A stretch of 64,000 nt of DNA from an uncultured Rhizobiaceae bacterium (GTDB lineage Bacteria; Pseudomonadota; Alphaproteobacteria; Rhizobiales; Rhizobiaceae), in assembly GCA_951813045.1 (NCBI GenBank), contig CATOTF010000002.1:3100001-3164000 (forward strand), written 5' to 3'. The position numbers and the translations under genes were made by a program. Within the stretch, counting starts at the first letter, position 1. Each line of letters starts with the position of its first letter. Positions 18,240 to 27,103 of this stretch are shown in pieces. The notes under the pieces were generated by a model. The model was not told where the DNA came from and searched no databases. It worked only from the letters and a program-made list of their open reading frames with translations.

Positions 18240-18271
18240 TGTTACTTCTCCCTAGATTATCATTTACATCA

Positions 18272-19843
18272 TTATTTGCCGGCGAGCTGTTGTGCGAGCA
18301 GGTTGCCGGACCCTGCTCCTGTTCCGGCACCGGGCCATACGGCCGCGCCAGTGTGATAGAGACCTGTGATGGGTGTTTTGCCGTCTGCATAGCCCAGGGC
18401 CGGTCGATACATGAAATGTTGCGCCAGATGATGGCTGCCGCAGATTTGATCCCCGCCGACCAGATTTGGATTGTCAGCTTCCAGCTCCACAGGCGTGACG
18501 ATGTGTTGGCCGAGAATTTTACTGCGGGTTCCAGGCGCATATTCTTCCAGAATATCAAGTGCGCGATTTGCAAATGGCGTCGCGGCTTCCGCCCAATCCC
18601 TTACGGTAATCTCACCCTTCGCGTCGCTTTCAATGGTACCGGGTGCCAAGCGAACCTGAATCCAGAGCACATGCTTGCCCTCCGGCGCCCGGCTTGGGTC
18701 CACGACTGTTGGCTGACCAACGACCAGTACCGGTTCATCGGGCAGCAGACCAGCTTTGGCCTGGGCGTAGGTCCGGGCCATCTGATCCAGCGAGGGGGCG
18801 AGGTGTACATAGGCAAATTGTTTCAGCTCCAGCGCGGCACGCCAGTCCGGCAGGCCGTCCATTGCCAGATGGATCATCATCGTGCCAGGGGCGTGCGAAA
18901 ACTTCTGCATGGCGGTGTCATATTTCAAATCACCACTACCACCGGTCAGCTTGTACATTGCACCAGGCGCAACATTGGCAATTACGGCTTTTTTAGCGGC
19001 GATCTCCTGCCCGTCTGCAAGGGTTATTCCGGTCGCCTGATTACTCGCATGATTGATTGACGTAACGTTTGCATTGCAGGTTACCGAGCCGCCCCTTGCT
19101 TCAATCATGGCGACCATGGCTTTGGTCATCGTATCCGCACCGCCGCTTCCAAGCACCATGCCGAACGCCTGTCCAGCCATCGCCTCCAGATAAGGAAACA
19201 CGGCACCGCCAGCGACGTCAGGGGCGAAATCCAGATGCATTCCCCACGCCCCGAGCGTTGCCTTTACATGGGGTGATGTGAAAGTTTCATCAAGCCATTG
19301 GCGAGGGCTCGACATCAAAAACCGCGCTAATGCAAGCGCGCCTGATACGCCTTTTCGCCGCCAGGTGCTCCACAATAAATATGAATACGCACGTAAATTG
19401 GGGGAGCAACCAAGAACCGCCAAAATGGATTCCGCTTCGGCGGGAAACGCGTCCGTCAACTCTTGCCAGGCTTTCGAATCCGCTTCGGAAAAGTCTTTTA
19501 CACGCGCCATGTTTAATTCAGAATCACTCGAGATACCCAGCCATTTGTCATCGCGGAATACCGATGCAAACGGGTTTTGAGTTGGTACAAATGCGAGGCC
19601 AAATCTCGCCAGCTCCTCGCCATATTCCTTATGGAATGCCGAGCCTGCGAACAGTGACAGGTTCATGGCCGCCCAGTCGTGGCGAAATCCCGGCAATGTA
19701 TATTCGCCGGACTTGACGGCTCCCCCCGGCTCAGATGCCTGCTCATATACTGCAACCCGCCAACCCTTTGCAGCTAAATTACAAGCGCAGGCCAGGCTGT
19801 TGTGCCCTGCTCCAATCAGAATTGCATCCGGTTGAGATTCCAC
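18272..19843 (-). CDS. Phytoene-desaturase-like FAD-dependent oxidoreductase (copy 1)
   Basis: 523 aa. The N-terminal FAD-binding loop is ILIGAGHNSLACACNLA (about residues 8-24) followed by VYEQASEPGGAVKS, as in CrtI/amine-oxidase-like flavoproteins. The C-terminal GAAVWPGAGTGAGSGNLLA segment completes the FAD site. The substrate is not a carotenoid by context, because no carotenoid genes are present. It is paralogous to the gene at 20747 on the other strand. It lies 32 bp before the family-5 receptor gene and may lead the peptide-importer operon. Confidence 0.78.
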   Translation of the reverse strand: MESQPDAILIGAGHNSLACACNLAAKGWRVAVYEQASEPGGAVKSGEYTLPGFRHDWAAMNLSLFAGSAFHKEYGEELARFGLAFVPTQNPFASVFRDDKWLGISSDSELNMARVKDFSEADSKAWQELTDAFPAEAESILAVLGCSPNLRAYSYLLWSTWRRKGVSGALALARFLMSSPRQWLDETFTSPHVKATLGAWGMHLDFAPDVAGGAVFPYLEAMAGQAFGMVLGSGGADTMTKAMVAMIEARGGSVTCNANVTSINHASNQATGITLADGQEIAAKKAVIANVAPGAMYKLTGGSGDLKYDTAMQKFSHAPGTMMIHLAMDGLPDWRAALELKQFAYVHLAPSLDQMARTYAQAKAGLLPDEPVLVVGQPTVVDPSRAPEGKHVLWIQVRLAPGTIESDAKGEITVRDWAEAATPFANRALDILEEYAPGTRSKILGQHIVTPVELEADNPNLVGGDQICGSHHLAQHFMYRPALGYADGKTPITGLYHTGAAVWPGAGTGAGSGNLLAQQLAGK

Positions 19844-19872
19844 TTTATCCTCGCTCCCTTGACCAAAATTAT

Positions 19873-19882
19873 TGCATATGCA
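19873..19882. promoter_or_regulatory. Palindrome TGCATATGCA in divergent promoter region
   Basis: A perfect 10-bp palindrome lies between the two divergent transcription units (FAD oxidoreductase/Dpp importer versus cyclase/FAD oxidoreductase/marR). It has the same TGC-N4-GCA core as the inverted repeat at 842-867. Possible operator for the MarR protein encoded at 22303; inference only. Confidence 0.35.
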
Positions 19883-19950
19883 TATAAAATGTCTAGTTTA
19901 AAAAATGCGGAGACGTCATAATATCGACGTGTAGATCAAGGGAGAAGATT

Positions 19951-20742
19951 ATGAGCGCAACAGAATTTTTGGGTCAGTTCGGTGCGATGCTGGCTTCCGG
20001 CAGCGTTGAAGTGGTCGATTGCACGGGCGTTTTGGGGCCTGACACACCGATATTGCAGCTACCACCGGATTTCGCGAAAAACACACCCAAGGTCGAGATA
20101 CACAAGATTTCTGAATACGATGATGACGGCCCGTTTTTCGCGTGGAACTGGATGGTGCTCGGTGAACACTCGGGAACGCATTTTGATGCGCCGCACCATT
20201 GGATCACAGGCAAGGACTACGAAGACGGTTTCACCGATACATTGGATGTCCAGCGTTTGGTCGCCCCGGTAAACGTCATTGATTGTTCAAAGGAATGTGC
20301 AGATAACGCTGACTTTCTGTTAACCGAGGACGCGGTGAAAGCTTGGGAAGCTGAACATGGTGAGATCAACGCCGGTGAATGGGTTGTGCTGCGCAGTGAC
20401 TGGGACAAACGTGCCGATGACGAAGCTGCGTTTTTGAATGCCGACGAAAATGGCCCGCATTCTCCCGGTCCAACCCCCGAATGTGTTGAATATCTTCTCG
20501 GAAAAAAAATTGTCGGTTGGGGAAATCAATGTATCGGCACGGACGCCGGACAAGCCGGTGGCATGACGCCGCCATACCCTGCCCATAATATGCTGCACAG
20601 GGATAATTGTTTCGGCCTAGCCAGCCTTGCTAATCTGGATAAGCTCCCTGCAAAAGGCGCTATATTGATTGCAGCACCGCTTAAAATTCAGCGCGGAACC
20701 GGCAGCCCAATTCGAGCATTGGCGCTGGTTCCCAAAGGCTAG
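19951..20742 (+). CDS. Cyclase family protein (kynurenine formamidase-like metal hydrolase)
   Basis: 263 aa. The metal-binding motif HSGTHFDAPHHW is at residues 73-84, with His77, Asp79 and His82 as probable ligands, as in the cyclase/KynB family that hydrolyses N-formylkynurenine. The GGGAGA ribosome site supports the start. It is longer than typical KynB (about 210 aa), so a related amide or lactone hydrolase is possible. First gene of an operon with a FAD oxidoreductase and a MarR regulator. Confidence 0.8.
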   Translation: MSATEFLGQFGAMLASGSVEVVDCTGVLGPDTPILQLPPDFAKNTPKVEIHKISEYDDDGPFFAWNWMVLGEHSGTHFDAPHHWITGKDYEDGFTDTLDVQRLVAPVNVIDCSKECADNADFLLTEDAVKAWEAEHGEINAGEWVVLRSDWDKRADDEAAFLNADENGPHSPGPTPECVEYLLGKKIVGWGNQCIGTDAGQAGGMTPPYPAHNMLHRDNCFGLASLANLDKLPAKGAILIAAPLKIQRGTGSPIRALALVPKG

Positions 20743-20746
20743 GCAT

Positions 20747-22306
20747 TTGGCTAATATCGATCACCTGATTATCGGCTCAGGTATCAACGCGCTTGTTGCG
20801 GCGGCGATGCTGTCGCTCAAGGGCGACAGGGTGCTGGTGATCGAACGCGAAGACAGGCCCGGTGGCTGCATGATGACCGATGAGGTGACGCTGCCCGGCT
20901 ATCATCACGACATTATGGCCGCGACCTTCGTATTGTTCATCACCTCACCTGCGTTTGAGGCTCTCGGTGGAGAACTCGCGAAGCAGGGATTTGAGCTGTG
21001 CCATACGGATCAACCAACCGCAGTATTGCGTCCCAATGGGTCGGCGGTAATCTTATCGACTGACCGAATGGCCAATGTTGCAGCATTTAATGCACATAGC
21101 CCCGGTGATGGCGATCAACATGCAAGGGATGTAGGAAAGATTGAGGCGGATGCTCCATTTCTCTTTGCGCTTCTTGGTGGTTCCTTGTGGTCCTGGTCCA
21201 CCGCGAGATTAGTGGTGAAGCAGGCATGGAAGCTTGGCATCAATGGGCTGAAAGCGTGGACCGGAGAGGCCTTGGAGCCGGCACGCGGTTGGCTGGAATC
21301 GCAATATACAAGCCCTAACATTCAAGCACTTTGGGCGCCGTGGGTATTGCATACGGGGTTGACTCCGGAAGCCAGCTATTCAGGACAAATGGGGCGTGTC
21401 ATTGCATTTGCACTGGAAGCCGCTGGTGCTCCAATTGTTAAAGGCGGAGCCGGAAACGCCACAGCCGCATTTGTTCAATTGATCGAGAAAAACGGTGGCG
21501 AAGTTCGAACCGGTACGGAAGCCGAAAGAATCATTTTGGAAGACGGATCGGCCGTAGGGGTTCTGACGGCGGGTGGGGAAGAAATTCGCGCATCAAACAT
21601 CATAGCTTCGGTTGCTCCCGGACAGCTAAATCAACGCCTGCTGGCCAATACCCCGGCAAACGAAGGCTCAAAGACCTTTCGCCACGGGCGGGGCAATTTT
21701 CAGTTGCATTACGCATTGGATGGACAAATTGAATGGAATGCAGAAGGGTTAGAGGATGTTGCACTGATCCATTTGGCTGACGGAATAGATTCAGTATCAA
21801 AATCGAGCAATGAAGCCGAAAGGGGCATGTTGCCGGAAGTGCCGACAATATGTGTCGGCCAACCGCACCGGCTAGACCCGACCCGATGCCCGGTAGGCAA
21901 AGCGATATTATGGTGCCAGATACCCGATGCACCAAGGATGATTAAAGGCGATGCGGCAGGACAAATTAACACCGCTGGCGAATGGAACGATGAAACCCGG
22001 GAACAATTTGCCGATCGCGTGGAAAGCATTCTGCGCCGGCATATTCGCAATTTTGATGAGATCGTTTTGAAGCGCAGGGCATATTCACCTGCAGATTTGG
22101 CCACGCTCAACATCAATCTGGTGGGCGGTGACCCATACGGCGGTTCCTGTACGCTGGATCAGTTTTTTGTCTGGCGGCCCCATTCCACATCGCGCAATAA
22201 CGCCACGGACATTAAAAATCTCCATCACGTCGGGGCATCGACCCACCCCGGCCCCGGACTGGGTGGCGGTTCCGGCTTCAATCTGGCAAAGGGACTGGGG
22301 GCATGA
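20747..22306 (+). CDS. Phytoene-desaturase-like FAD-dependent oxidoreductase (copy 2), TTG start
   Basis: About 519 aa. A TTG at 20747 gives the normal family N terminus (LANIDHLIIGSG), and AAAGG lies upstream; no ATG or GTG fits without extending into the cyclase gene. FAD loop LIIGSGINALVAAAMLS, then VIEREDRPGGCMM. The C-terminal STHPGPGLGGGSGFNLA completes the FAD site. It shares layout and many motifs with the divergent copy at 18272. Reaction unknown. Confidence 0.76.
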   Translation: MANIDHLIIGSGINALVAAAMLSLKGDRVLVIEREDRPGGCMMTDEVTLPGYHHDIMAATFVLFITSPAFEALGGELAKQGFELCHTDQPTAVLRPNGSAVILSTDRMANVAAFNAHSPGDGDQHARDVGKIEADAPFLFALLGGSLWSWSTARLVVKQAWKLGINGLKAWTGEALEPARGWLESQYTSPNIQALWAPWVLHTGLTPEASYSGQMGRVIAFALEAAGAPIVKGGAGNATAAFVQLIEKNGGEVRTGTEAERIILEDGSAVGVLTAGGEEIRASNIIASVAPGQLNQRLLANTPANEGSKTFRHGRGNFQLHYALDGQIEWNAEGLEDVALIHLADGIDSVSKSSNEAERGMLPEVPTICVGQPHRLDPTRCPVGKAILWCQIPDAPRMIKGDAAGQINTAGEWNDETREQFADRVESILRRHIRNFDEIVLKRRAYSPADLATLNINLVGGDPYGGSCTLDQFFVWRPHSTSRNNATDIKNLHHVGASTHPGPGLGGGSGFNLAKGLGA

Positions 22307-22785
22307 CACCGTTGGAAAAACACCAAAAACCAACATTTCCGAGGCTGGGGGAAATTGGCCTGGAAAACTTCGCCCCCTATTTGATGAACCGCATTATGGG
22401 CCGGTATAATGCATCTTTACAGGCGGAAATGGCTGCATTAAATCTCACAACCCCGCAGATGCGTTCCCTTGCCGTTTTGTCTGTTATCGATGGTTTACTT
22501 ATCAGTGAATTGGCGGTCTATGCGGTCGTGCAACAAAGCACGTTAAGCAGGGCGCTTGATATTCTTGAAAGAGACGGGCTTATTCGTCGTCAAACGGATG
22601 AGCGCGACAGCCGAGCCACAAGAATATTCGTGAGTGACGAGGGGCGGAAAGCTTACGACCGTCTTTGGCCCCATATGTCGACGTTTTATGAGCAAATGTT
22701 TTCAGGGATTAGTCGCGAACAGCGGCAGAGTTTCGTGGCAACTTTGCAAACAATGCTGGCCAACATTCGCACCCATAATTTTTAG
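22303..22785 (+). CDS. MarR-family transcriptional regulator
   Basis: 160 aa winged-helix protein. The recognition region VQQSTLSRALDILERDGLIRRQTDERDSRATRIFVSDEG is in the expected place (about residues 80-118), including the Asp-Arg wing. Its ATG overlaps the FAD-oxidoreductase stop (ATGA), so it is co-transcribed. Such regulators usually sense an aromatic ligand and control the neighbouring pathway. Confidence 0.88.
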   Translation: MTPLEKHQKPTFPRLGEIGLENFAPYLMNRIMGRYNASLQAEMAALNLTTPQMRSLAVLSVIDGLLISELAVYAVVQQSTLSRALDILERDGLIRRQTDERDSRATRIFVSDEGRKAYDRLWPHMSTFYEQMFSGISREQRQSFVATLQTMLANIRTHNF

Positions 22786-22996
22786 AGGAATAATGCTACC
22801 ATCAATCAGACAATTAGGAGTAAGTTATTCCCCAATCGTTGGGCAATTGAAGGCCAGATGAAAGCTACTCTTTGCTTCTGCTGATCGGGTTGCGGTTTTT
22901 CAGTTTTTAGCCAGTGTACCCCAGCTGTCGGTATGGACTTGTCACGGTTTAGTTCCGTGTCCTTGAATTGGATTAATCCCATCAAGGAGAACTATT

Positions 22997-23272
22997 ATGG
23001 CACGAGGCCACACAGACGAATTCAAGCGTGAAGCGGTGCGTATTGCGCTGACCAGCGGACTTACCCGGAAACAAGTGGCATCAGATTTGGGGGTCGGCTT
23101 TTCGACGTTATCGAAATGGATACAACAATCCCGGCCTGATGACCTTCCACCATCGGTTGATATTGATCTGGCCAAAGAGAATGAGCGGCTTCGCAGAGAG
23201 GTTCGTCTCCTCACGGAGGAGAGGGAGATATTAAAGAAGGCAACAGTGTTCTTCGCGGGTCAAAGCAAGTGA
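22997..23272 (+). CDS. IS3-family transposase OrfA (helix-turn-helix)
   Basis: 91 aa. It has an HTH at about residues 20-45 (LTRKQVASDLGVGFSTLSKW) and a leucine-zipper-like coiled coil (ENERLRREVRLLTEEREIL). It binds the IS ends. Its stop overlaps the OrfB GTG (GTGA), so OrfB may be made by reinitiation or by frameshifting into an OrfAB fusion. Confidence 0.92.
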   Translation: MARGHTDEFKREAVRIALTSGLTRKQVASDLGVGFSTLSKWIQQSRPDDLPPSVDIDLAKENERLRREVRLLTEEREILKKATVFFAGQSK

Positions 23273-24126
23273 GATTTGCGTTTGTCGAAGAACACAGGAA
23301 ACACGTTCCGGTGGATCGGCTTTGCCATATTCTGAATGTTACATCGCGTGGTTATCGTGCCTGGCACAACCGCCCTGTTAGTCAACGGCAGCGCGATGAC
23401 ATGGTGGTTCTGGCGCACATCCGTGAACAGCATCACTTGAGCCTTGGCAGTTATGGTCGCCCGAGAATGACGCAGGAGTTGAAGGAAGCCGGCCTTGCTA
23501 TTGGTCACCGCCGTGTTGGCCGTTTGATGCGCGACAACGGCATTCGAGTGGTCAGAACACGCAAATACAAAGCTACGACCGATAGCAATCACCGCTTCAA
23601 CATTGCGCCTAACTTGCTGGGGCGGAACTTCCAAGCGGATAAACCCAACCAGAAATGGGCAGGTGACATCAGCTACATCTGGACCCGTGAGGGCTGGCTG
23701 TATCTGGCAGTGATGATCGATCTACATTCACGCCGTGTGGTGGGTTGGGCTGTCAGCAACCGGTTGAAGAAAGACTTGGCATTGCAGGCTCTCAACCGGG
23801 CTTTGGCCCTTCGAAACCCACCGCCGGGCTGCATTCATCATACGGACCGTGGCAGTCAATACTGCTCTCATGATTATCAAAAACGAATGCGTGAACTGAA
23901 GTTTAAAGTGTCCATGAGCCGAAAAGGCAATTGCTGGGACAACGCCGTGGTCGAGACGTTCTTCAAAACACTCAAAGCCGAACTCATCTGGCGCGGCACA
24001 TGGCAAACACGACAGCAAGCAACCGACGCCCTGTTCCAATACATCAACGGCTTTTACAACAGCCGCAGAAGACACTCAGCAATAGGAGGAATGTCGCCCA
24101 TCAAATTTGAACGAAAAACGAGTTAA
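23269..24126 (+). CDS. IS3-family transposase OrfB (DDE integrase domain)
   Basis: 285 aa. N-terminal HTH_21-type region (YGRPRMTQELKEAG) and rve integrase core: first Asp in WAGDISYIW, second in HTDRGSQY, Glu in NAVVETFF. Catalytic triad intact and length normal, so the element may be active. Confidence 0.93.
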   Translation: MRFAFVEEHRKHVPVDRLCHILNVTSRGYRAWHNRPVSQRQRDDMVVLAHIREQHHLSLGSYGRPRMTQELKEAGLAIGHRRVGRLMRDNGIRVVRTRKYKATTDSNHRFNIAPNLLGRNFQADKPNQKWAGDISYIWTREGWLYLAVMIDLHSRRVVGWAVSNRLKKDLALQALNRALALRNPPPGCIHHTDRGSQYCSHDYQKRMRELKFKVSMSRKGNCWDNAVVETFFKTLKAELIWRGTWQTRQQATDALFQYINGFYNSRRRHSAIGGMSPIKFERKTS

Positions 24127-24164
24127 ACGAGAACAGGATGCGGAATTAATACGGGACAAGTCCA

Positions 24165-24351
24165 AGGATAGTGCGATTTTCCGGCCCGCTATGGTCCCAC
24201 GCGTCGGAACATGAAGCTTTTGCAGCGCGTGTTGGACGTCATACGCTTCTGAGGTCTCATTGAGCGCAAAATCGCCCACCAAGGTTTCGTAGGGCTTCTT
24301 GGAGTTCCAATTCTCAAAAAGCCTGCGGGCGATTTTCTCGATACGATTCAA
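24165..24351 (-). pseudogene. 2-keto-4-pentenoate hydratase-like gene, 5' fragment cut by IS3
   Basis: About 62 codons from ATG at 24351 encode IARRLFENWNSKKPYETL and then HVPTRGTIAGRKIAL, the usual N terminus of MhpD/HpcG-type hydratases (GxKIAL). Reading then enters the IS3 inverted repeat. Full-length members are about 260 aa, so some 75 percent is missing. The remainder is not found on the other side of the element, which implies a deletion. Hydratases of this family act in meta-cleavage aromatic pathways. Confidence 0.65.
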
Positions 24352-24467
24352 ACTATTGGTCCTTCCGGGTGTTCAGGGGTGGATTAGTGGAGCATGTTCG
24401 TAGTCAGGGTATTTGAGACAGATGGTGGTCTGATTTAAGAGAGACTCTAGCTCATCTGTTGTTTGTA

Positions 24468-25448
24468 TTATGCGGCTTGTTTGCGGTGTTGCAAGCGCCG
24501 CGTTTCGATGGTTTTTTGTTTGATCCTTTCTCTTCGCTTCAATATCTCATTTTTGCGCCCGAAGTAGACGTCCGCAGGCGTGAGATTACTCAGGCTCTCG
24601 TGGTATCTGTGATGATTATAATGTTCGATGAAAGCTTCGATCTGCCGGTTTAAGTCACTTGGTATGAAGTAGTGTTCCAGCAAGATGCGGTTCTTCAGGG
24701 TTTGATGCCAGCGTTCAATCTTGCCTTGGGTTTGCGGGTGATAAGGCGCACCGCGAACATGACCCATGCCTTTGCCATCCAACCACTCTGCCAGATCACT
24801 GGATATGTAGCAGGGGCCATTATCAGATAGTAGCCGGGGTTTATGCGCAACGTTGGCCCTGTCGCAGCCTGAGGCCTGAAGCGCCATTTCCAATGTATCG
24901 GTCACATCCGATGTGTTCATGGTGGTACACAGCTTCCAGGCAATGATGTATCGCGAATAATCATCAAGGATCGTACTGAGATAGAACCAACCCCAGCCAA
25001 TGACCTTCAGATAGGTGAAGTCTGTTTGCCACAGCTGGTTGATGGCTGTGGTCTTGTCGCGGAACTCACTGGCAGCTTTCATGACGATAAATGCCGGGCT
25101 GGTGATCAGGTCCAGGGCCTTGAGCAGTCGGTACACTGAGCTTTCCGATACAAAATAGGCCTTCGTGTCTGTGAATGTCACAGCCAGTTCACGAGGAGAC
25201 AGTTCCGGTTGATCAAGGGCCAGATCAATGATCTGTGCCCGTATATTTTCTGGCACGCGGTTCCAGGCTCTGTTGGGACCAGAACGTTTGTCTTCCAATC
25301 CTGTCTCACCCAATCGCTGATACAAATCATACCAGCGATAAAAAGTTGGCCGTGAGACGCCAAGCTTATCAAGTGTCACCTTGGCTGGCAGATGTGATTG
25401 TTCAACAATTCGGATGATTTCCAGTTTCTCAGATGCTGGGTATCTCAT
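24468..25448 (-). CDS. IS3-family transposase OrfB
   Basis: 326 aa. N-terminal HTH (KVTLDKLGVSRPTFYRWYDLYQ) and rve core with Asp in WQTDFTYLK, Asp in LSDNGPCY and Glu in QGKIERWHQTLK. The C terminus is rich in Arg, Lys and Gln. Its ATG overlaps the orfA stop by four bases. Confidence 0.92.
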   Translation of the reverse strand: MRYPASEKLEIIRIVEQSHLPAKVTLDKLGVSRPTFYRWYDLYQRLGETGLEDKRSGPNRAWNRVPENIRAQIIDLALDQPELSPRELAVTFTDTKAYFVSESSVYRLLKALDLITSPAFIVMKAASEFRDKTTAINQLWQTDFTYLKVIGWGWFYLSTILDDYSRYIIAWKLCTTMNTSDVTDTLEMALQASGCDRANVAHKPRLLSDNGPCYISSDLAEWLDGKGMGHVRGAPYHPQTQGKIERWHQTLKNRILLEHYFIPSDLNRQIEAFIEHYNHHRYHESLSNLTPADVYFGRKNEILKRRERIKQKTIETRRLQHRKQAA

Positions 25449-25819
25449 TCGATATCCTCCCCATCCGCGATCATGCTTTTTTTAAGAAGACGGTTTTCCA
25501 GCGTGAGATCTGCCACGCATTCCTTCAGATCACGGGCTTCACGGCGCAGACCTTTGACCTCATCGGTGGAAGCCTCACGCACTATATCGCCTGACAGACG
25601 CTTTTTACCGGCCTCCATAAACTCCTTCGACCATTTGTAGTACATGCTTTCAGCAAGACCTTCACGGCGGCACAGTTCAGCTATGCTGTCTTCACCGCGC
25701 AAGCCATCAAGCACAATGCGGATCTTTTCCTCCGCACTATACTGACGGCGGGTCTTGCGTTTGATGGTTCGGATCAATTTCTCTGAACCTGATCCTTGGG
25801 TTCCTGATTTATGTCTCAT
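25445..25819 (-). CDS. IS3-family transposase OrfA
   Basis: About 124 aa from the ATG at 25817-25819, preferred because GGAG lies five bases upstream; a start 36 bp earlier is open. HTH residues SIAELCRREGLAESMYYKWSKEF are followed by a coiled coil (VKGLRREARDLKECVADL). DNA-binding partner of OrfB. Confidence 0.88.
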   Translation of the reverse strand: MRHKSGTQGSGSEKLIRTIKRKTRRQYSAEEKIRIVLDGLRGEDSIAELCRREGLAESMYYKWSKEFMEAGKKRLSGDIVREASTDEVKGLRREARDLKECVADLTLENRLLKKSMIADGEDIE

Positions 25820-25884
25820 CTTCGCTCCATAAGGGCTACGATGAACCAAAATCATCTCTTAAGAAAAATCAAACCTCTGTCTCA

Positions 25885-26299
25885 TGAATGCTGACGGGGA
25901 ACAGGCTGTTCAAATTGACCACGTTCTAATCCGTCGTTCTTAGCTCTTGACCATACAAACACCATCGTACATCCGGTGGTGTTTTATTATCAAAGACAAT
26001 CACAGTTTTCCAAAACGTTCCCTGCGCCCTTGAAACCGGCCAGATCAACCTGTCACCTCAGGCCGCAACAAAGTGGAGGACAGCGTAGCTGTTGATAGGA
26101 TGAGCTGGGTGGTTAACCTGAACTCGGTTTTGGATTGTACGGAATGAAGTGGTGGGGGGAACCAGCCGTTGGGGCATTGAATCTTGACCCAGCAGCGTAT
26201 CGCAAAGCGGTCATTTGATCACTTGGTCAAAATTTCGAATAAAGTCCGTTGCTAAGCACACTTAATTGGGCTGGCCGTATTGGCAGCCAGCCCGTTCGA
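25885..26299. other. Intergenic stretch with no supported gene
   Basis: 415 bp between the second IS and the lone recombinase. It holds only short open frames. The single noticeable structure is an 8-bp stem (AAACACCA / TGGTGTTT) with a 12-nt loop and a T-rich tail at 25957-25986, possibly a remnant terminator. Probably degraded accessory DNA. Confidence 0.5.
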
Positions 26300-26932
26300 C
26301 TAGACTTCAACGCCTTCAGAGATTGAAAGCGCGTCCTCTAAATCGACACCTAAATATCTCACAGTGCTATGCATTTTGGTGTGACCGAGTAGCAATTGGA
26401 CTGCTCGGAGATTGCCGGTCTTTTTGTATATCTGGGCGACTTTTGTTCGGCGCAACGAATGAGTTCCAAACGCGCTTGGTTCAAGGCCGATACTGGCCAC
26501 CAGTTCTTTCACAAGTCTCGCGTATTGGCGTGTCGAGATATGATCAGGACTGTGAAAGCGGCTTGGCCATAGGAAACTTGAGCCAATCATTGCGGGATCA
26601 TTTAGCCACGCACTGAGCGATTTTCGTGTTCCTTCGGTAATTTCGAATTGAACCGGTTGCTTCGTTTTGGACTGGATGATCGACGTTCGTTCTTTGATGC
26701 GTCCTGCAACAAATACATCCTTCACCTCAAGTCTCACTAGATCGCAGCCACGCAGCTTGCTGTCCACCGCCATATTGAACAACGCAAGGTCACGCAATCT
26801 TTCGGCAAGTTCCAACCGAACCCGGATGGCCCAAACATGTTTAGGCTGGAGTGGACGTTTCTGTCCAATAATTCTGCCCTTGTTCCAAGCGCGTCGCGGC
26901 GGGATGATGGCAGGTAGATTTGGAGTAGTCAT
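26300..26932 (-). CDS. Catalytic-domain-only tyrosine recombinase
   Basis: 210 aa, about half the length of a normal phage integrase, with no SAM-like core-binding domain. The catalytic residues look complete: Arg61 (KLRGCDL), a Lys near 89-91, His158 and Arg161 (THSLRRTK), His184 (LLGHTKMHST) and Tyr193 (VRYLG). Short recombinases of this sort occur alone in many alphaproteobacteria; their job is not known to me. No attachment site is evident nearby. Confidence 0.82.
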   Translation of the reverse strand: MTTPNLPAIIPPRRAWNKGRIIGQKRPLQPKHVWAIRVRLELAERLRDLALFNMAVDSKLRGCDLVRLEVKDVFVAGRIKERTSIIQSKTKQPVQFEITEGTRKSLSAWLNDPAMIGSSFLWPSRFHSPDHISTRQYARLVKELVASIGLEPSAFGTHSLRRTKVAQIYKKTGNLRAVQLLLGHTKMHSTVRYLGVDLEDALSISEGVEV

Positions 26933-27103
26933 GACAGTTCTCCGACCGACCCTCCACTCCGCACCGTCTGCGTTTTGCTGACAGTATTACAGCTACCATA
27001 ATGCAATGATCCCTGATTGCTCCAAGTTCACCGGATACTGCAAATTTGCCAGCGAGCTACTAATCAATTTACAATCTCGTCCCCGCCCAATCAAAAGCTC
27101 TTA

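Larger units (their letters stand above)
22934..24164 (+). mobile_element. IS3-family insertion sequence, about 1231 bp
   Basis: Two open frames (orfA, orfB) are enclosed by imperfect inverted repeats that both start TGGACTTGTC when read inward and match over about 30 bases with several mismatches. No target-site duplication is visible (GTA before, AGG after). The right end cuts a hydratase-like gene on the minus strand. Confidence 0.88.
24414..25884 (-). mobile_element. Second IS3-family insertion sequence, about 1471 bp
   Basis: Encloses orfA and orfB on the minus strand. Both ends begin TGAGACAGA read inward, and the similarity continues more loosely. No target duplication is evident. It is unrelated in sequence to the IS3 element 250 bp to the left. 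Confidence 0.82.

Noticed and set aside
22786-22933. 3' part of the truncated hydratase on the left side of the IS3 element
   Set aside because: Minus-strand translation in all frames meets stops quickly and lacks hydratase motifs.
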